Counted from the first letter of the stretch, positions 20,635 to 33,646 are shown. The stretch: DNA of 64,000 nt from Leucocoprinus leucothites (GCA_013368445.1 JAACJO010000001.1:124001-188000); one strand, 5' to 3'. A program made the numbers and translations. Notes: generated from the letters alone by a model not told the origin.

Positions 20635-22286
20635 CGCTTGGGAAGGCGGATGGGAGAGACATTGCTATAGATCCTTGTAGAGGTTTCCGTTTGATAGTTC
20701 TGATGTTGTAGCATGACTGTAAAAAATATTTATTTTCATTTTTTGATGTACCAGACAAACTTGGCAAGTGGGGGTTTATACCGTACGATGAGTCATCAGT
20801 ATGATGGACAGTAACGAGTTGCGGCCAGCAGGACAGTGGTGGATGAGCCGAATATACAGGTGTTAGAATGTGACGACGACCCTAATTTTTGGTAGTCAAA
20901 GGCTAGCGGAGCGTAAACGATGCGAGGTATATGTGAACACGCACATTAATGATCCAGTCGTTGACCTAGCTCATCCCGAGTCCGGTTGCATGTCACAGCT
21001 ACTTTTTCCCCTCCTCACTCGGATATGGATGATTCGAGCGATGGTGAAGATATGCCTCGAGGAAGTAAGTAGTCGCCTCGGAAGGGTTTCCCTATTTGCG
21101 TTGACGAGGAAGGCTCAACGATGCCAAGTTGGGAGCAGACTGAGGTGGGGGAAGGGGAAGGAACAGCGGTGATGGAGTGCCAGACATAGGGGTGTTAAAG
21201 GAAGCATGTACCTCGCTATTCTCATGTTTAACGCCAGAGGGGACAGCTGGCTGGGAGCGGAACTAGGCCGGCTGATCTCAGCGGATGCGTTCCAGTGATC
21301 GTTTTCAAGGAAGGCTTGATAAAGATGATCGATCTCAAAACTAGTAGGCACGGATATCAGAATGGGACTTGTCCTTTGCACCCATGCTGTGGACTGGCAC
21401 AACTCGTTTCACCAACTATGAAATTGTTTTTGTCATTGGGCTCAGTGGAAAGTGGGGGTGAGTAGGTAAGGAAGACACAGATGGTGTCAGAGACGACGGA
21501 AGGTAATGTAAAGTGGAAGATCTTGGCAGTGAACCGTGGAGACTCCACTGTTAGCTGATGCTAACCGATGTTGAGCCAATGGCCTTATAATGGCAGTCTG
21601 CGGGCTGAAGAGATCAATAATTTTAGGATGGCCGGATCGCAGGTGTCCGCCTTGGTGTATGAATACAAACTGTCTAGTCACTGCCCCTAAGCCGATTTGT
21701 CCTAGCGATTTGATGCACGACAAAACGTGTCATTGGCCCAGTGTAGTGCCAGTCGTTGGGATGCTGCCTAATGCCTTGAATAAACAATATGTACTTGACT
21801 GATTGTAAGGCACTGCAGGTAGGGCTGAGCGTTACGCAGGGAAGGCAGACCTCTATGCCCCACAGCACACGCCTGGCGGCCGCTGCGCTCAGCTAGGCCT
21901 GTATCCTGAACCACCCATGCGAACAGTAAAACCCTGGACAGTGACCGTGAGCGTGACACAAAAAATAAGCTAAATGAAGAATAAAGTGGGGCAATCCAAA
22001 ACGTGACTCATGCCACAGGCTTCGAATGGGTCACGACCAACGGCACGATGAAAGCAATTTTAAAATCCTGCAACGGAACCACCTTTCTTGACAATTATAG
22101 ATTCTTCTATAAGCATGCATCCCATGTCCCTATATAATCTCCGGTTTGCCCAACCATTGTCCATCCGACATTCAGTTCATATCAAACCACTAAGTTCCCT
22201 TAAACTCATCAAGAACGTATGTTGCGTTCATAAATCCATGATCCCCATCGAGTACTCTAACGTTTCTTGTAGTTATCACAACAAGT
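20635..22286. other. H2-H3 spacer; no M gene between these two H genes
   Basis: H 3' region, then the N-type block (minus-strand coding-like part near 21115-21402), which breaks at about 21418 and again near 21560. 21560-21990 is unrecognised. The last 200 bp are the H3 promoter, with TATATAAT at 22131-22138 and the 5' UTR intron. The M gene expected here has been lost. Confidence 0.5.
22131..22138 (+). promoter_or_regulatory. TATA box of H3
   Basis: TATATAAT lies about 20 bp before the CCATTGTCCATCC start-site-like block shared by H promoters. It is the clearest TATA box in the family. Confidence 0.5.
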
Positions 22287-23369
22287 ATGACAGTTAGCCA
22301 AGAAGTCATACAGCTACTTCATTCCGCATATGATTCACATCCGGTCCACCAGGTCACCGAGATGGCAGGCATTGCACTGTCGATTGTTGAACTATTGAAG
22401 GTATGCTGTTATGTTGGTGTCGCCCCCCCACTCTTCCCCTTTCCCTCCGGCGTTCAGAAACGGCAGCCGTCCGAGTCACCGAATGCTGTGCTACCCATAA
22501 TATCCCTATTCTTCTCACGACTGTTTGGAAAAGAGGATTGACAATTTACAACAGGCCGTGAGGAGACAGAAGGAGGACTTCTTTGCGATAGGGAGGGGTA
22601 TATGTGATATAGTCACCGAACTCATCAATAGGGCCCATGCAGCATATTCTATTCTCGACAATTCAAGAATCGAAGTTCTCCAAGCAAATATAAGGTGAGC
22701 TGCTGCTCCATGATTGGCAAACCTTGATTATTCCTCAATCCGCAAATAGGGTCATCAGGGGCAATATCAGGAAGCACGTGAGGGGCCAAACGTTGCTGGG
22801 CAGAGTTCTCTATGGCTATTCGCACGTCGAGACAATCCAGAGATGTTGGGGCTGCCTCCAGGATTGCTTTGGAATACTTGGCGTGAGTTGTCCTATTGAA
22901 TCTACGAACCTATCTTCCATTAATGGTCCTACCAATACTTCTACAGCTTCAATTCGGCTTGGAGACCTGGGATCGTGTGTTAGTCCTGGGGCGTCAGGTA
23001 GAGGAGCTGAGAGAGAACCAAAGAACTGTACTGTCACGCGAGATCGCGAACTCACGTACCATGTCATACGACTCAATGGTCGGCGAGTCGTCTCCAACGA
23101 GTATAACACCAGAACCGACAGAAGACACAAACTCTTCACGTCGAGAGGGAAGGAACTCTCCACCAAGTCACCAAGCAGTCCACGGAACAGGCGCTGTGAC
23201 TCTCAGACGCCCAGACGAAGGAACCTCCTTAATCAGAGCTCACCAGACGGACTCTGGTAATAGAGTCAGCTATACGCGAGTGTCAGGGAATGCGATAAGC
23301 AGTAGCGTAAGACCTGTGATCAGGATCAGAGGGTCGGGCAATAATGTGAATATATCGCTCCAGATCTGA
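22287..23369 (+). CDS. H3: MLKL/HeLo-like protein with C-terminal GN pseudo-repeats, 269 aa
   Basis: Exons are 22287-22400, 22555-22694, 22750-22882 and 22947-23369, all GT-AG (154, 55 and 64 bp introns). Exon 2 is nine bases longer than in H1, giving three extra residues after the second helix. The first helix has E-M-A-G-I-A-L-S-I-V-E-L-L-K. The third exon has R-K-H-V-R-G-Q and ends C-F-G-I-L-G. The brace-like helix has V-E-E-L-R-E-N-Q. Pseudo-repeats lie at 240-250 and 257-267. Intron 3 is 64 bp, so it must be spliced to reach the C-terminus. As a family member it is inferred to be a cytosolic protein able to act at membranes. It sits directly after H2 with no M gene between. Confidence 0.72.
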
Positions 23370-24488
23370 CGCTTGGGAAAGTGGATGGGAGAGACATTGC
23401 TGTATATTCTTGTAGAGGTTTCCGTTTGATAGTTCTGATGTTGTAGCACGGCTGTTTTTTTTTTTTTCATTTTTCGATGTACTAGACAAACTTGGCAATT
23501 GCGGGATTTATACCATGCGACGCGTCATCAGTATGCCGGACAGTTGTGGATGGGCGAAACGCGCAGGCACCAGAACGTGATGACGGCCTGAAATTTTGGT
23601 GGTTAAAGGTTAGCAGAGTGTAAACGAAGTGAGGTATATGTGAACACGCGCATCAATGATCCAGTTGTGGACCTGGCTCGTCCTGAGTCCGGTTGCATGC
23701 CACAACTATTTTTTCTCCTCCTCACTTGGATACGGGTGATTTGTGTGATGATGAAGCTATGCCTTGAGGAAGCTAGTAGTCCTCTCGCAAAGCTCAAGAG
23801 CATCGAGCTGGGAGCAAACTGGGGTGGGGAAAGGGGGAGGAATAGCGGCGATGGAGTGCGAGATAAGGATGGTTGACCTCGAAGTTGGTAGGCATGAACG
23901 TCAGAATGGGGTTTGTCCTTTGCACCCGCTGCGGACTGGCTCGACTCATTCTACCAACTATTTTGATCACCTCATAATTTCGGTACTTGAACCTTTTATG
24001 GGCGCTAAACAATGCTATTAGAGTCCGCTGCCGAAGTGGTTGAACCGTATACGCGTCTGGGTTCGTGATCGATTTGTAGTCGGTCTATCACGAGCATGAG
24101 CACACGAACGGGGAAAGATAAATAAGCTCAATACACACAGGACAGCACGGGAAGCAGAGGGCGACAGGTCATAGAGGAAAGTGAGGGTGAGTAAGTAGGG
24201 AAGATACAGATGACGTCGGGGATGACAGAAGGGTGATACACGGTGGAAGCACTCAGTAGACCGTGGAAACTCCACTGTTAATGCCCTTTTGTTGATGCAT
24301 GGTTCCATCAAAATATCGTCCGATTGAAGAACCTCAGAGGTGTCAGGACAGTACTTCTAATATTAATCAAAGTGGCTAGGAACCTTAGGCTTATTAAGTG
24401 CTCAGGACCATTATAGACATCATTTCCCAGGCATAGATGACACGGCACACTAACGTGTTGTGGGAAGAGGCTGGGCGGTTAGTGTTCA
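23370..24488. other. H3-M3 spacer with N-type block
   Basis: H 3' region with an 11-12 bp T run near 23454, then the N-type block with a hydrophobic-tail frame on the minus strand (24018-24311). No gene called. Confidence 0.45.
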
Positions 24489-26092
24489 GTCAACCTCCAC
24501 TTCGACGACTACATCGCCCGCAGCAAAATCCATCAAGCCTCCCGCCCCGCACACAAGCACCCCTACGCCGACATCTACTTCTCTTCCACCTCCAGAGAAT
24601 AGTGATCCGCCGTCGAGTCCACCACCGAGCATCGCACCGCCGCCTTTGACTGATTCTTCATCCACTACTCCGCCCCCGGGATCCTCCCCTCCTCCTCCTT
24701 CCAGCGCCCTGCCTTCATCCCCTCGACGCCATCGCCGCAACCTACCATTCCCTCGATAACAATAACGCAGTTGACTTGCATGTGTGTTATTATTCTTTGG
24801 TTGTGCCATTCTACTGATCGTCCTTCATATGCAAAGGGATCTCCAATGGTCAATCGTTTACATCAATCGTTCAACTAATCATCGCTCAAACTCCATCTGC
24901 TACATTTGGAGGGGTTAATAGTGATTTAAGCAGGTATAGCTCTACCAATACTAGCGCTATCGTCTTGGTGGTGCGTACTCCCCTCATTCATCTGCGATCA
25001 TTCCCACCCCATTTACATACCCGGCCCATACTAATCTAAATTTATCACACAGGCGGAGTCGGTCTCTCCCTCGTCACTCTTCTAGTCTGGTTCCTCCTGC
25101 ACAAACGTCGGCAATCCAAAGACGACAAATTCGATGGTAACTTTGACCCTGTGCATGTGGTTTCGACACATAACAGGGATAATCGATTTGATTTGGATGA
25201 CGGGCAAGACCAGGGCCCAGGTGGTGCGGGAATAACACCCCTACCCATTCCAATATGAAATGTTGCAGCATTCGGCGAGGTCTAGTAAGAATCAATGTCC
25301 GCTTATTAGTACGGCTGGTGCAGCAGCGGTAGTGGGAGCATATATCCTTTGGTCTGTCGTCGACTTCGCCCTCTCCGCCTCCTCAAATGCATGGGTTGTT
25401 CTATGAACTATGGTGACCTCCCTCTAGGACGGCACGGAGGAAGCGTGGTTCCCAAGCGGATGCAGCCACGCCCCGAATGGCACGGGCATGGATCCCCTCC
25501 CCCCTCCACCAGGAACAGCACAATCCGACGGCGGGTCCATCACCTCTCCGGTCCATCACCTATCGCTGCTTCAGCAGCCTACTTTGGTCACGGGCCTTCA
25601 CCTGGTCCATCTGTACCACCCTCTGAAGTCGGTTCTTCGGGAATGGACATACGAATTCGAATTCGGTTTCGAATAGTAGGTATGGCGCATTTGGAGCCGG
25701 TGTGGCGAGGTTGATTGCGAAGGAGGTGTATGGGAATGTGGGGTCGAGCGGGCACCTTGCAGTGTCGAGTTATGCGGACGGGGAGAATAGGGGACGAGCT
25801 TATGACTTTCCATTATCCCCACCAACAACCTCAACAACAACAATACCCGAGATCTTCAGCGTCTCCGCCTCCTCTCCCACAATCACCTGCGCTTTCGACT
25901 TCGACCCTGTCTCCCCCACCACCAGGACAGGGAGAAGGTGAAAAGGCGGCGATGTTGGGGAGGGATGAGGCTACAGTGGGGAGTGGGGTGATTGTTCATC
26001 AGGATGCGGGGAAAGCGGCAGAGGAGGAGAGGAGTGGTGGAGAGGAGATTCCTCCTACATGTGATAGTTTACCTTTTGGTGAACGGAGGTGA
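24489..26092 (+). pseudogene. M3: broken copy of the M membrane-protein gene
   Basis: The Ser/Thr/Pro region is open from upstream but stops at a TAA near 24759. Further single-base shifts occur near 25239 (extra C in ACACCCCTACCC). The C-terminal 125 codons (25715-26092) are open in the frame that begins with antisense-like arginines and returns to the true frame near the H-Y-P-H-Q-Q block, ending L-P-F-G-E-R-R. The terminal PPxY reads P-P-T-C because TAT became TGT. The 3' region matches M1 closely. Confidence 0.78.
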
Positions 26093-27788
26093 AGGATGTG
26101 TACAATCGTGGAGGGAAGGGGTGAGGAGAGGTTGTAGAGAATGTTATACCCGTTATATCCGGACCTGTTTGATCCGAAGGGGAGGACGGCGGGGGATGGA
26201 TTCGAATTGGATTGGAGCATGGACTCGAGACTCTCGCCGAGAGAAAAGAGCTTTTGGAAAGTGATTTTTTTTCCTTTTTCCTTCACTTGTCTCATTTTCG
26301 AGATATATACTCACATACCGCCGCGTGTTTTGTTCATTCGTAACGAATTTGATGTACCGACTCACGACTTTGACTCCTTTTTCACCTGCACCCCCGCACC
26401 CGCAATCTGTTCATCGCTCGTTCATAGTTTACTCAGCTTATTTACTTATGCCAGACTTGATTTTTCCTGACCGTTTGATTTCTTGTGGTAGATCCTTTTC
26501 ACTCCCTTTGACTTCTCAGCTCGTTGATATATGCTGGGGAAGGAGTAAGTAGTGTATGTGTTTTATTTAGTGACAATTTTGTTTTTTTTTGTCGGTTCGA
26601 GTGTTTGTGGGATGGGAATGATGAGGTGCGGTCCAAGATATGTCGGTAATGAAGCTTCTATTTTGAGAACTTGGGCGAGGCGTCATAAGTATCAGTAACT
26701 ATATTAACGGACAAGTCAACGCCAGCCTGAGATTGACTTCTCTACCAGTAAATAAAGTCTAATAATGGAAAAGAAGCTTCCGTTTGTCCCGGCCTCGTAT
26801 CCAAGTTGAACAAAGATCATTTTAATGGCGAGTTTCTCTGAGAGGGGATCGGGCTCCCGCCGTTTGGGATCCGCACTGAAAATAGATCAGGCAGTTGTCA
26901 ACGTCAACACTAGGTACTGCCCAATCAGTGATGTTCTTGGGCCCAGCGGTTCCAAACACGGGAAAATGATATTCGGCCTTTCCCTATACTATGTGAGGTC
27001 GGATGAGCGATCAGTCACCACATTCACACACAGCCTATTTTAGCCTTGACGGTTGATGAGAACGGTCGGTCACGGGACGCATTACTGATTCATTCTAATT
27101 GGGATCGTTCATTCTACCATGGGTCACTTAGACGCCGCTACTTGTGTGCAGTGGCCAATTCGTTGGCTGACCGGGTCCAAAAGAAATAATAATTCCTAAA
27201 AAAATTGCAAAATATCAATGGGGCTGTTGTTCCAACTCCTGACCAAGACACAAACGCGAGAATGATCCTGGGTGGAAGGAACAAGAGCACTAGGGTGACA
27301 AAAGGTTAATATTTTATAAAATTATATTATTTTCCCTTGATAGCTAACATACCAAAAACAGTAAGTCCATGCCATTAATAGCCACGCGTTCTGCTGCGGT
27401 TAGGAAAGAACTCCGTCATTTTTGACCCAATTAATTATCCCTCTGGATTGTCAATTCAGCTTGTCAAAATAAGCATATTTACCAGAGGAATAAGTAGGAA
27501 CCGGACTAAATCTTCCAGCGCTTTTTCAGTTGCACAAGGTGAGAGTATTTTGATGACCCGCACCATACACAGCCAACAATCCCCGTGTGATTTACCTCTA
27601 AGTTAATAAGTTCGGATGAGATGAACCGACATCCACATTATCCACCCCCTTTCCTCCTCCCATCCCGAGCAATACCATCCCATTCTTACTGAGCTACCAA
27701 AATCTCTTGAACTCGTGAAGAATGTATGTTCCATTCATGAACTCATGATTCCCATCGAGTAACCCAACGTTTCTTATAGTCAGCACCA
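26093..27788. other. M3 3' region, unrecognised stretch and H4 promoter
   Basis: 26093-26720 is the M 3' region, as after M1. 26720-27590 is not matched elsewhere in the window and shows no convincing gene; a 72-codon frame at 26825-27043 has no homologue here. 27640-27788 is the H promoter with the 5' UTR intron ending TTTCTTATAG. Confidence 0.5.
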
Positions 27789-28910
27789 ATGGCAAGCATT
27801 GGAGTGATGCCAGAAGTAGAACAGCTGCTTCAGTCTGCGTATGATTCCCATCCAGTCAATCGGGTCACCGAGATGGCAGGCATTGCATTGTCGATTGTTG
27901 AACTATTGAAGGTATGCTGTTATGTTGGCGTCGCCCTCCCACCCTTCTCCCCTTTCCCTCTGGTGTTCAGTAATGGCAGCTACCCAAGTTCAACGAGCAT
28001 CTCGGTACCAAAGTCAGCGAGCGCTTCGGTACCATTAACATCTCAATTCTTCTCACGGCTATTCCAAAACAAGGATTGACAATTTATGCTAGGCTGTAAG
28101 GAGACAGAAAGAGGCATTTTTTGCGATAGGGAGAAGTGTAAGCGATATAGTGGCGGAACTCATCAATAGGGCCCATGAAGCATATTCTATTCTCGACAAT
28201 TTCAAAATTCAAGTTCTCCAAGCAAGTTTGAGGTGAGCTGCTACTCGGCTGATGACGCCGAACCTTGATTATTTCTAAATATGGGAATAGGGTGATCAGG
28301 GACAATATCAAGAAGCATGTGAAGGGTCAGATGTTTGTATGGAGAGTTCTTTATGGCTATTCGCATGTCAGAACGATCCAGAGATGTTGGAGCTGCCTTC
28401 TGGATTGCTTTGGAATACTTGGCGTGAGTTGTCCTAGCGAATTTATGAACCTATCTTCCATTAATGTCCCTACCAATATTTCTGTAGCTTCAGTTCAGCC
28501 TGGAGACCTGGGACCGCGTATTAGTCCTGAGGCGTCAGGTAGGGGAACTGAGAGAGCACCAGAGACGTGTACTGTCAGACGGGACCTCGAGCTCACGTAA
28601 CACATCGCATGACTCAATCGTCGACGGGTCATCCCTAGCGAGTGTAACACCAGAACCGACAGAAGACACGAACCCTTCACATCGAGAGGGAAGGAACTCT
28701 CCGCCAAATCACCAAGCAGTCCACGGAACAAGCGCTATGACTCTCAGGCTCCCAGACGAAGGAACCTCCTTAACCAGAGAAAACCAGACAGACTCTGGTA
28801 ACAGAGTCAGCTATACGCGAGTGTCAGGGAATGCGATAAGCAGTAGTGTAAGACCTGTGATCAGGATTAGAGGGTCGGGCAATAATGTGAATATATCGCT
28901 CCAGATCTGA
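27789..28910 (+). CDS. H4: MLKL/HeLo-like protein with C-terminal GN pseudo-repeats, 272 aa
   Basis: Exons are 27789-27911, 28093-28232, 28291-28423 and 28488-28910, all GT-AG. The start is an upstream ATG giving three extra residues; a second in-frame ATG at residue 7 lies near the usual family start. Intron 1 is the longest of the family (181 bp) and contains a local duplication around two TTCGGTACCA/CTCGGTACCA words. Domain order is as in H1, with pseudo-repeats at 243-253 and 260-270. The last about 170 bp of exon 4 and at least 1.2 kb downstream are nearly identical to H1 and its spacer, while the first three exons are more diverged. This indicates recent gene conversion or a recombinant duplication. 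Confidence 0.72.
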
Positions 28911-30225
28911 TGCTTTGGAAGGTGGATAGGAGAGACACTGTTGTAGATCCCTGTACAGGTTTCCGTTTGATTGTTCTGATGTTGTAGCACGACTGTAAAA
29001 ATATTTATTTTCATTTTTTTGGTGTACCAGACAAACTTGGCAAGCGAGGGATTTATACCATGCGATGCGTCATCAGTATGACGGACAGTAATGTGTTGCG
29101 GCCAGCAGGACAGTGGTGGATGACCCGAATATACAGGTGTTAGAATGTGACGATGACCCTAAATTTTGATAGCCAAAGGTTAGCGGAGCGTAGACGATGT
29201 GAGGGATATGTGAACACGCACATTAACGATCCAGTTGTTGGCCTGGCTCATCCCGAGTCCGGTTGCATGTCACAGCTGTTTTCCCCCTCTTCACTCGGAT
29301 ACGGATAATTCGAGCGATGGTGAAGCTATGCCTCATGGAAGTAAGTAGTCGCCTCGGAAAGGTTTCCCTACTTGCGTTGACGAGGAAGGCTCAATAGCGC
29401 CGAGCTGGGAACAGACTGGGGTGGGGGAAGGGGAAGGAACAGCGATGATGGAGTGCGAGACATGGGGTGCTAAAGGAAGCATGCCATACCATACTATTAT
29501 TATGTTTAACACTGGAGGGGACGACCGGTTGGGAGTGGAACCCGGCTGGCTGATCTCGGCGGATACGTTCCAGTGATCGTTTCAAGAAGGAAGGCTTGAT
29601 ATAGATGATTGTCCCCGAAGCTGGTAGGCACGGATATCAGAATGGGGTTTGTCCTTTGCACTCCCGCTGCGGACTGGCTCGGCTCGTTTCACCGGCTATT
29701 TTAATTGCCTCGTGGTTTCAGTATTTGGATGTTTCCTGGGCGCTAAGTACTGCTGCTCTTAGAGTCTGCTGCCGAGGTAGTTGAACTATACGCGCGCCCA
29801 GATTTATGGTCAATTTGTAGACAGTCTATCACGGGCGTGAACACACGAACGGGAAAAAGATAAACAAGCTAGATACACACAGGACAGCAGGGGAAGTAGA
29901 GGGTGAAAGGTCGTGGAGGGGGTGATGAGATTGTTTTCATCCTTGGACACGCTGGAAAGCAGGGGTGAGTAAGTAGGGAGGGCATGGATGGCGTCGGAGG
30001 TGATGGAAGGGTAACTAAGTAGACCGTGGAAACTCCAATGTTAACGCCCTTTTGGTGATGCATAGTTCCATCAAAACATCGTCCGATTTGAAGAACCGCA
30101 GAGGTGTCAGGCGAATCCGGTAGTACCTCGAACAAATAAAAGTGACTGGGAACCTTCGGCTTACTAAGTGCTCAGGACGATCATAAGCATCATTTCCCAG
30201 GCACAGATGACAGTTCAACGTTCAG
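28911..30225. other. H4-M4 spacer with N-type block, near-identical to the H1-M2 spacer
   Basis: Same order and nearly the same bases as 12837-14111, including the minus-strand coding-like parts. No gene called. Confidence 0.6.
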
Positions 30226-30860
30226 TCACATCCACCACTTTGACGACCACATCCACATCAGCCGCAGCAACAACCACCATGTCTCCCGCCCACAAGCACC
30301 CCTACGCCGACGTCTACTACTCCTCCACCTCCAGAGAGTAGTGATCCGCCGTCGAGTCCACCAAGCATCGCACTACCGCCTTCGACTGAATTCAACTACT
30401 CCTCCCCTGGGATCTTCCTCTCCTCCTCCCTCCAATGCCCCGCCTTCATCCCCTCCCCTTCGACAACATTACCGCAACCTACCACTCCCTCAACAACGAC
30501 AATACAATTGATTTCCGTGTGTGTTATTATTCTTTGGTTGTGCCATTTTACTGACCGTCCGTCACATGCAGAGGGACATCCAATGGTCAACTGTCCACAT
30601 CAACCATTCGACTAACCGTCACTCAAACTCCGTCTGCTAACACCGGAGGGGTAAATAGTGATTCATGTAGCTATAGTTCTACCAATACCGGCACTATCGT
30701 CTCGGTGGTACGTACCCACTCGTCTACCATTATTCCCACTCCATTCACATACCTGGCTCATGTTAATCTAAATCTATCTTGCACGATCACCAGGCGTAGT
30801 CGGTCTCTCCGTCGTCGCTCTTCTAGTCTGGTTCCTCTTGCGCAAACGCCGACAATCCGA
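30226..30860 (+). pseudogene. M4: M copy truncated after the membrane segment
   Basis: The Ser/Thr/Pro region, intron, membrane-proximal exon and membrane exon are recognisable. At about 30860, just after CGCAAACGCCGACAATCCGAA, the sequence jumps to TCGTGATCGCTC, which in M6 lies about 480 bp beyond the end of the reading frame (near 43370). A deletion has therefore removed the whole cytoplasmic tail and the 3' region. Frameshifts also occur in the ectodomain. Confidence 0.78.
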
Positions 30861-31482
30861 ATCGTGATCGCTCTGAATTGGTGATGTAATTTCAATGTCT
30901 GGGCGAGGCATTAATAAGTATCAATAGGTATATTGATGGGGTTGACTGTTAGGGGCTAATGTTCAACAATCGAAAAGGCACTTCTGTTCGCCCGGAAAAG
31001 TTAAGGCCCGCCCCATACTCCGTTACATGGCATCATGGGTAGCAGAACTATCTTTGTGGAGTTGAGAACATGCTTTGACTAAAAGTTCATGATCAAGATT
31101 GGTATGAGAAGCTTAAAAGTTGCCTAAGGCGCTCTACCGCTTTGATGAGGGGTGGCCAATCAGATCCAGTAGTATTTTTACTTATTGGCGGCGTGGGATT
31201 GAGCAAAGTCCACGTTTTCCGTTATTTACATCGCTTCAATCAAAAAGGTTCTAGTAGGCTGGATGTTATTATTAGTGTGGCAGCCACAAATTCAACCCCT
31301 GCGATAGCGCCCACATCCCTCTTAAATCTCGCTCTGCCCAACTATTGTCCATCCCGTGTCATACCGTCCCAATCATATCAAGCTACCAAATTTCTTGGAC
31401 TCGTCGAGGATGTATGTTTCCATCCCGACATCCGTGATCTTCGCCGAGAAACCTAATGTTTCTTGTAGTCCACACAACAACC
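30861..31482. other. M4 distal 3' region and H5 promoter
   Basis: Matches 43370-44080 before H7. The last 170 bp hold a TTAAAT box near 31323, CAACTATTGTCCATCC near 31338 and the 5' UTR intron ending TTTCTTGTAG at about 31468. Confidence 0.5.
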
Positions 31483-32560
31483 ATGATAGTTAGCCAAGAA
31501 GTCATTCAGCGGCTTCAGTCCGCATATGATTCACATCCGGTGCACCAGGTCGCTGAGGTGGCAGGCATTTCATTGTCGATCATTGAAATATTGAAGGTAT
31601 CTTACCGCCGCCGTCCAATATCCCCTCTGTTTTGACTCCGGGTAATCCGTAATGGCAATTGCCCAAGTCATTGAATGCTACGTTACCCAGAATATCCTCA
31701 TTCTCCTCACGGCTGTTTGGAACCGCAGAACTGACAATTTATGTCAGGGCGTGAAGAGACAGAAAGAAGCTTTTTTTGCAATAGGAAGAGGTATATGCGA
31801 AATAGCTGCAGAGCTCATTCACAGGACCCATGCGGTGCATTCAATTCTCGCCAGTTTTAGAATTGAAGTTCTCCAAGCAAATATAAGGTGAGTTGCTGCT
31901 TAATGACGCCGCATCTTGATTATCTCAAATTTGAGAATAGGTTCATCAGGGACAATATCAGGAAGCACGTGAGGGGCCAAACGTTGGTGGGCAGAGTTCT
32001 CTATGGCTATTCGCACGCCGAGACAATCCAGAGATGTTGGGCCGGCCTCCAGGATTGCTTTGGAATACTTGGCGTGAGTTGTCCTATTAAATCTATGAAT
32101 CTATCTTCCATTGATGGTCCTACCAATACATTTGCAGCTTCAGTTCAGCTTGGAGACCTGGGACCGCGTATTAGTCCTGGGGCGTCAGGTAGAGGAGCTG
32201 AGAGAGAACCAAAGACGTGTACTGTCACACGAGATCGCGAACTCACATACCATGTCATACGACTCAATGGTCGGCGAGTCGTCTCCAACGAGTGTAACAC
32301 CAGAACCGACAGAAGACACAAACTCTTCGCATCGAGAGGGAAGGAACTCTCCGTCAAATCACCAAGCAGTCCACGGAACAGGCGCTATGACTCTCAGACA
32401 CCCAGACGAAGGAACCTCCTTAATCAGAGCTCACCAGACGGACTCTGGTAATAGAGTCAGCTATACGCGAGTGTCAGGCAATGCGATAAGCAGTAGCGTA
32501 AGACCTGTGATCAGGATCAGAGGGTCGGGCAATAATGTGAATATATCGCTCCAGATCTGA
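31483..32560 (+). CDS. H5: MLKL/HeLo-like protein with C-terminal GN pseudo-repeats, 269 aa
   Basis: Exons are 31483-31596, 31748-31887, 31941-32073 and 32138-32560, all GT-AG (intron 1 donor GTATCT). Reading frame is intact. Compared with H3 the first helix reads E-V-A-G-I-S-L-S-I-I-E-I-L-K and the second exon has more His/Arg (L-I-H-R-T-H). Exon 4 is very close to that of H3, including the S-Y-D-S-M-V-G-E linker, so H3 and H5 are recent sisters. Pseudo-repeats lie at 240-250 and 257-267. The gene follows a truncated M4 in the usual unit order. Confidence 0.72.
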
Positions 32561-33646
32561 CGCTTGGGAAAGTGGATGGGAGAAACATTTTTGTAGATCC
32601 TTGTAGAGGTTTCCGTTTGATAGTTCTGATGTTGTAGCACGACTGTAAAAATATTTATTTTCATTTTTTGGTGCACCAGACAAACTTGGCAAGTGGGGGT
32701 TTATACCATGCGATGCGTCATCAGTATGACGGACAGTAGCGAGTTGCGGCCAGCAGGACAGTGGTGGATGGGCCAAATGTGCAGGCGTTAAAATGTGATG
32801 ACGACCCTGAATTTTGGTGGTCAAAGGTCAGCGGAGCGTAAATTAATGTGAGGGATATGTGAACACGCACGTTAACGATCCAGTTGTTGATCTGGCTCAT
32901 CCGGAGTCCAGTTACATGGGACAGCTACTTTTTCTCGTGGTTTCAGTAGTTGTGTGTTTTCTGGGCGCCAAATACTGCTGCTATTAGAATCCGCCGCCGA
33001 AGTAATTGAACTGTACACACGTCCAGATTCGTAGTCAATTCGTAGTCAGTCTGTTGCGGGTGTGAGCGCACGAACGGGAAGTAGAGGGCGAGAGGTCATA
33101 GAGGAAAGTGAATGAAATTGCTTTCGTCCTTGGGCTCAGTGGAAAGCGGGGGCAAGTAAGTAGGGAAGACCGAGATGGCGTCGGAGATGATGGAAGGGTG
33201 ATGTTGGTGAGACGTGAGGTCTCGAGTTCGAACCTAAGGAACTGAGATCCTTTTTTCCATTTCTAATCTTTTTCCCCTTTTGGCCGCCTTTCTATGCCGA
33301 CCAACTATACAGTTTTTGACCACTAGCTTCCCATTGGCCTGATGGCAAACCCCAGATGTCCACGCGAAGCGCTTGAGACACTGGGTGTACCTTTACAATA
33401 GGTAATACATGGTGGAAGCACCCAGTAGACCATGGAAACTCCACTGTTAATGCCTTCTTGGTGGTGCATGGTTCCAGCAAAATATCATCCGATTTGAAGA
33501 ACCTCTGAGGTGTTAGATGATCGTTCAATGGGAGGGGAGGACGCGAGACGAGCCAGTTGGCAACGTGTCACATTGGAGCATGTGACGGCTGGAGCGTCCT
33601 TGGTGTGACGGCGACCGTCTACGGAGTCAGGCGCTGCGAGTTCTGT
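32561..33646. other. H5-M5 spacer with a shortened N-type block
   Basis: The H 3' region continues into a spacer missing part of the N-type block near 32940. A unique insert at about 33204-33400 contains a GTTCGAACC B-box-like word followed by a T run (33250-33257). No A box and no gene found. Confidence 0.4.

Noticed and set aside
32141..32451. Second plus-strand frame in exon 4 of H3, H5 and others (Arg-rich, ending S-P-D-G-L-W)
   Set aside because: Alternate frame of the conserved exon 4, reached only by failing to splice intron 3.
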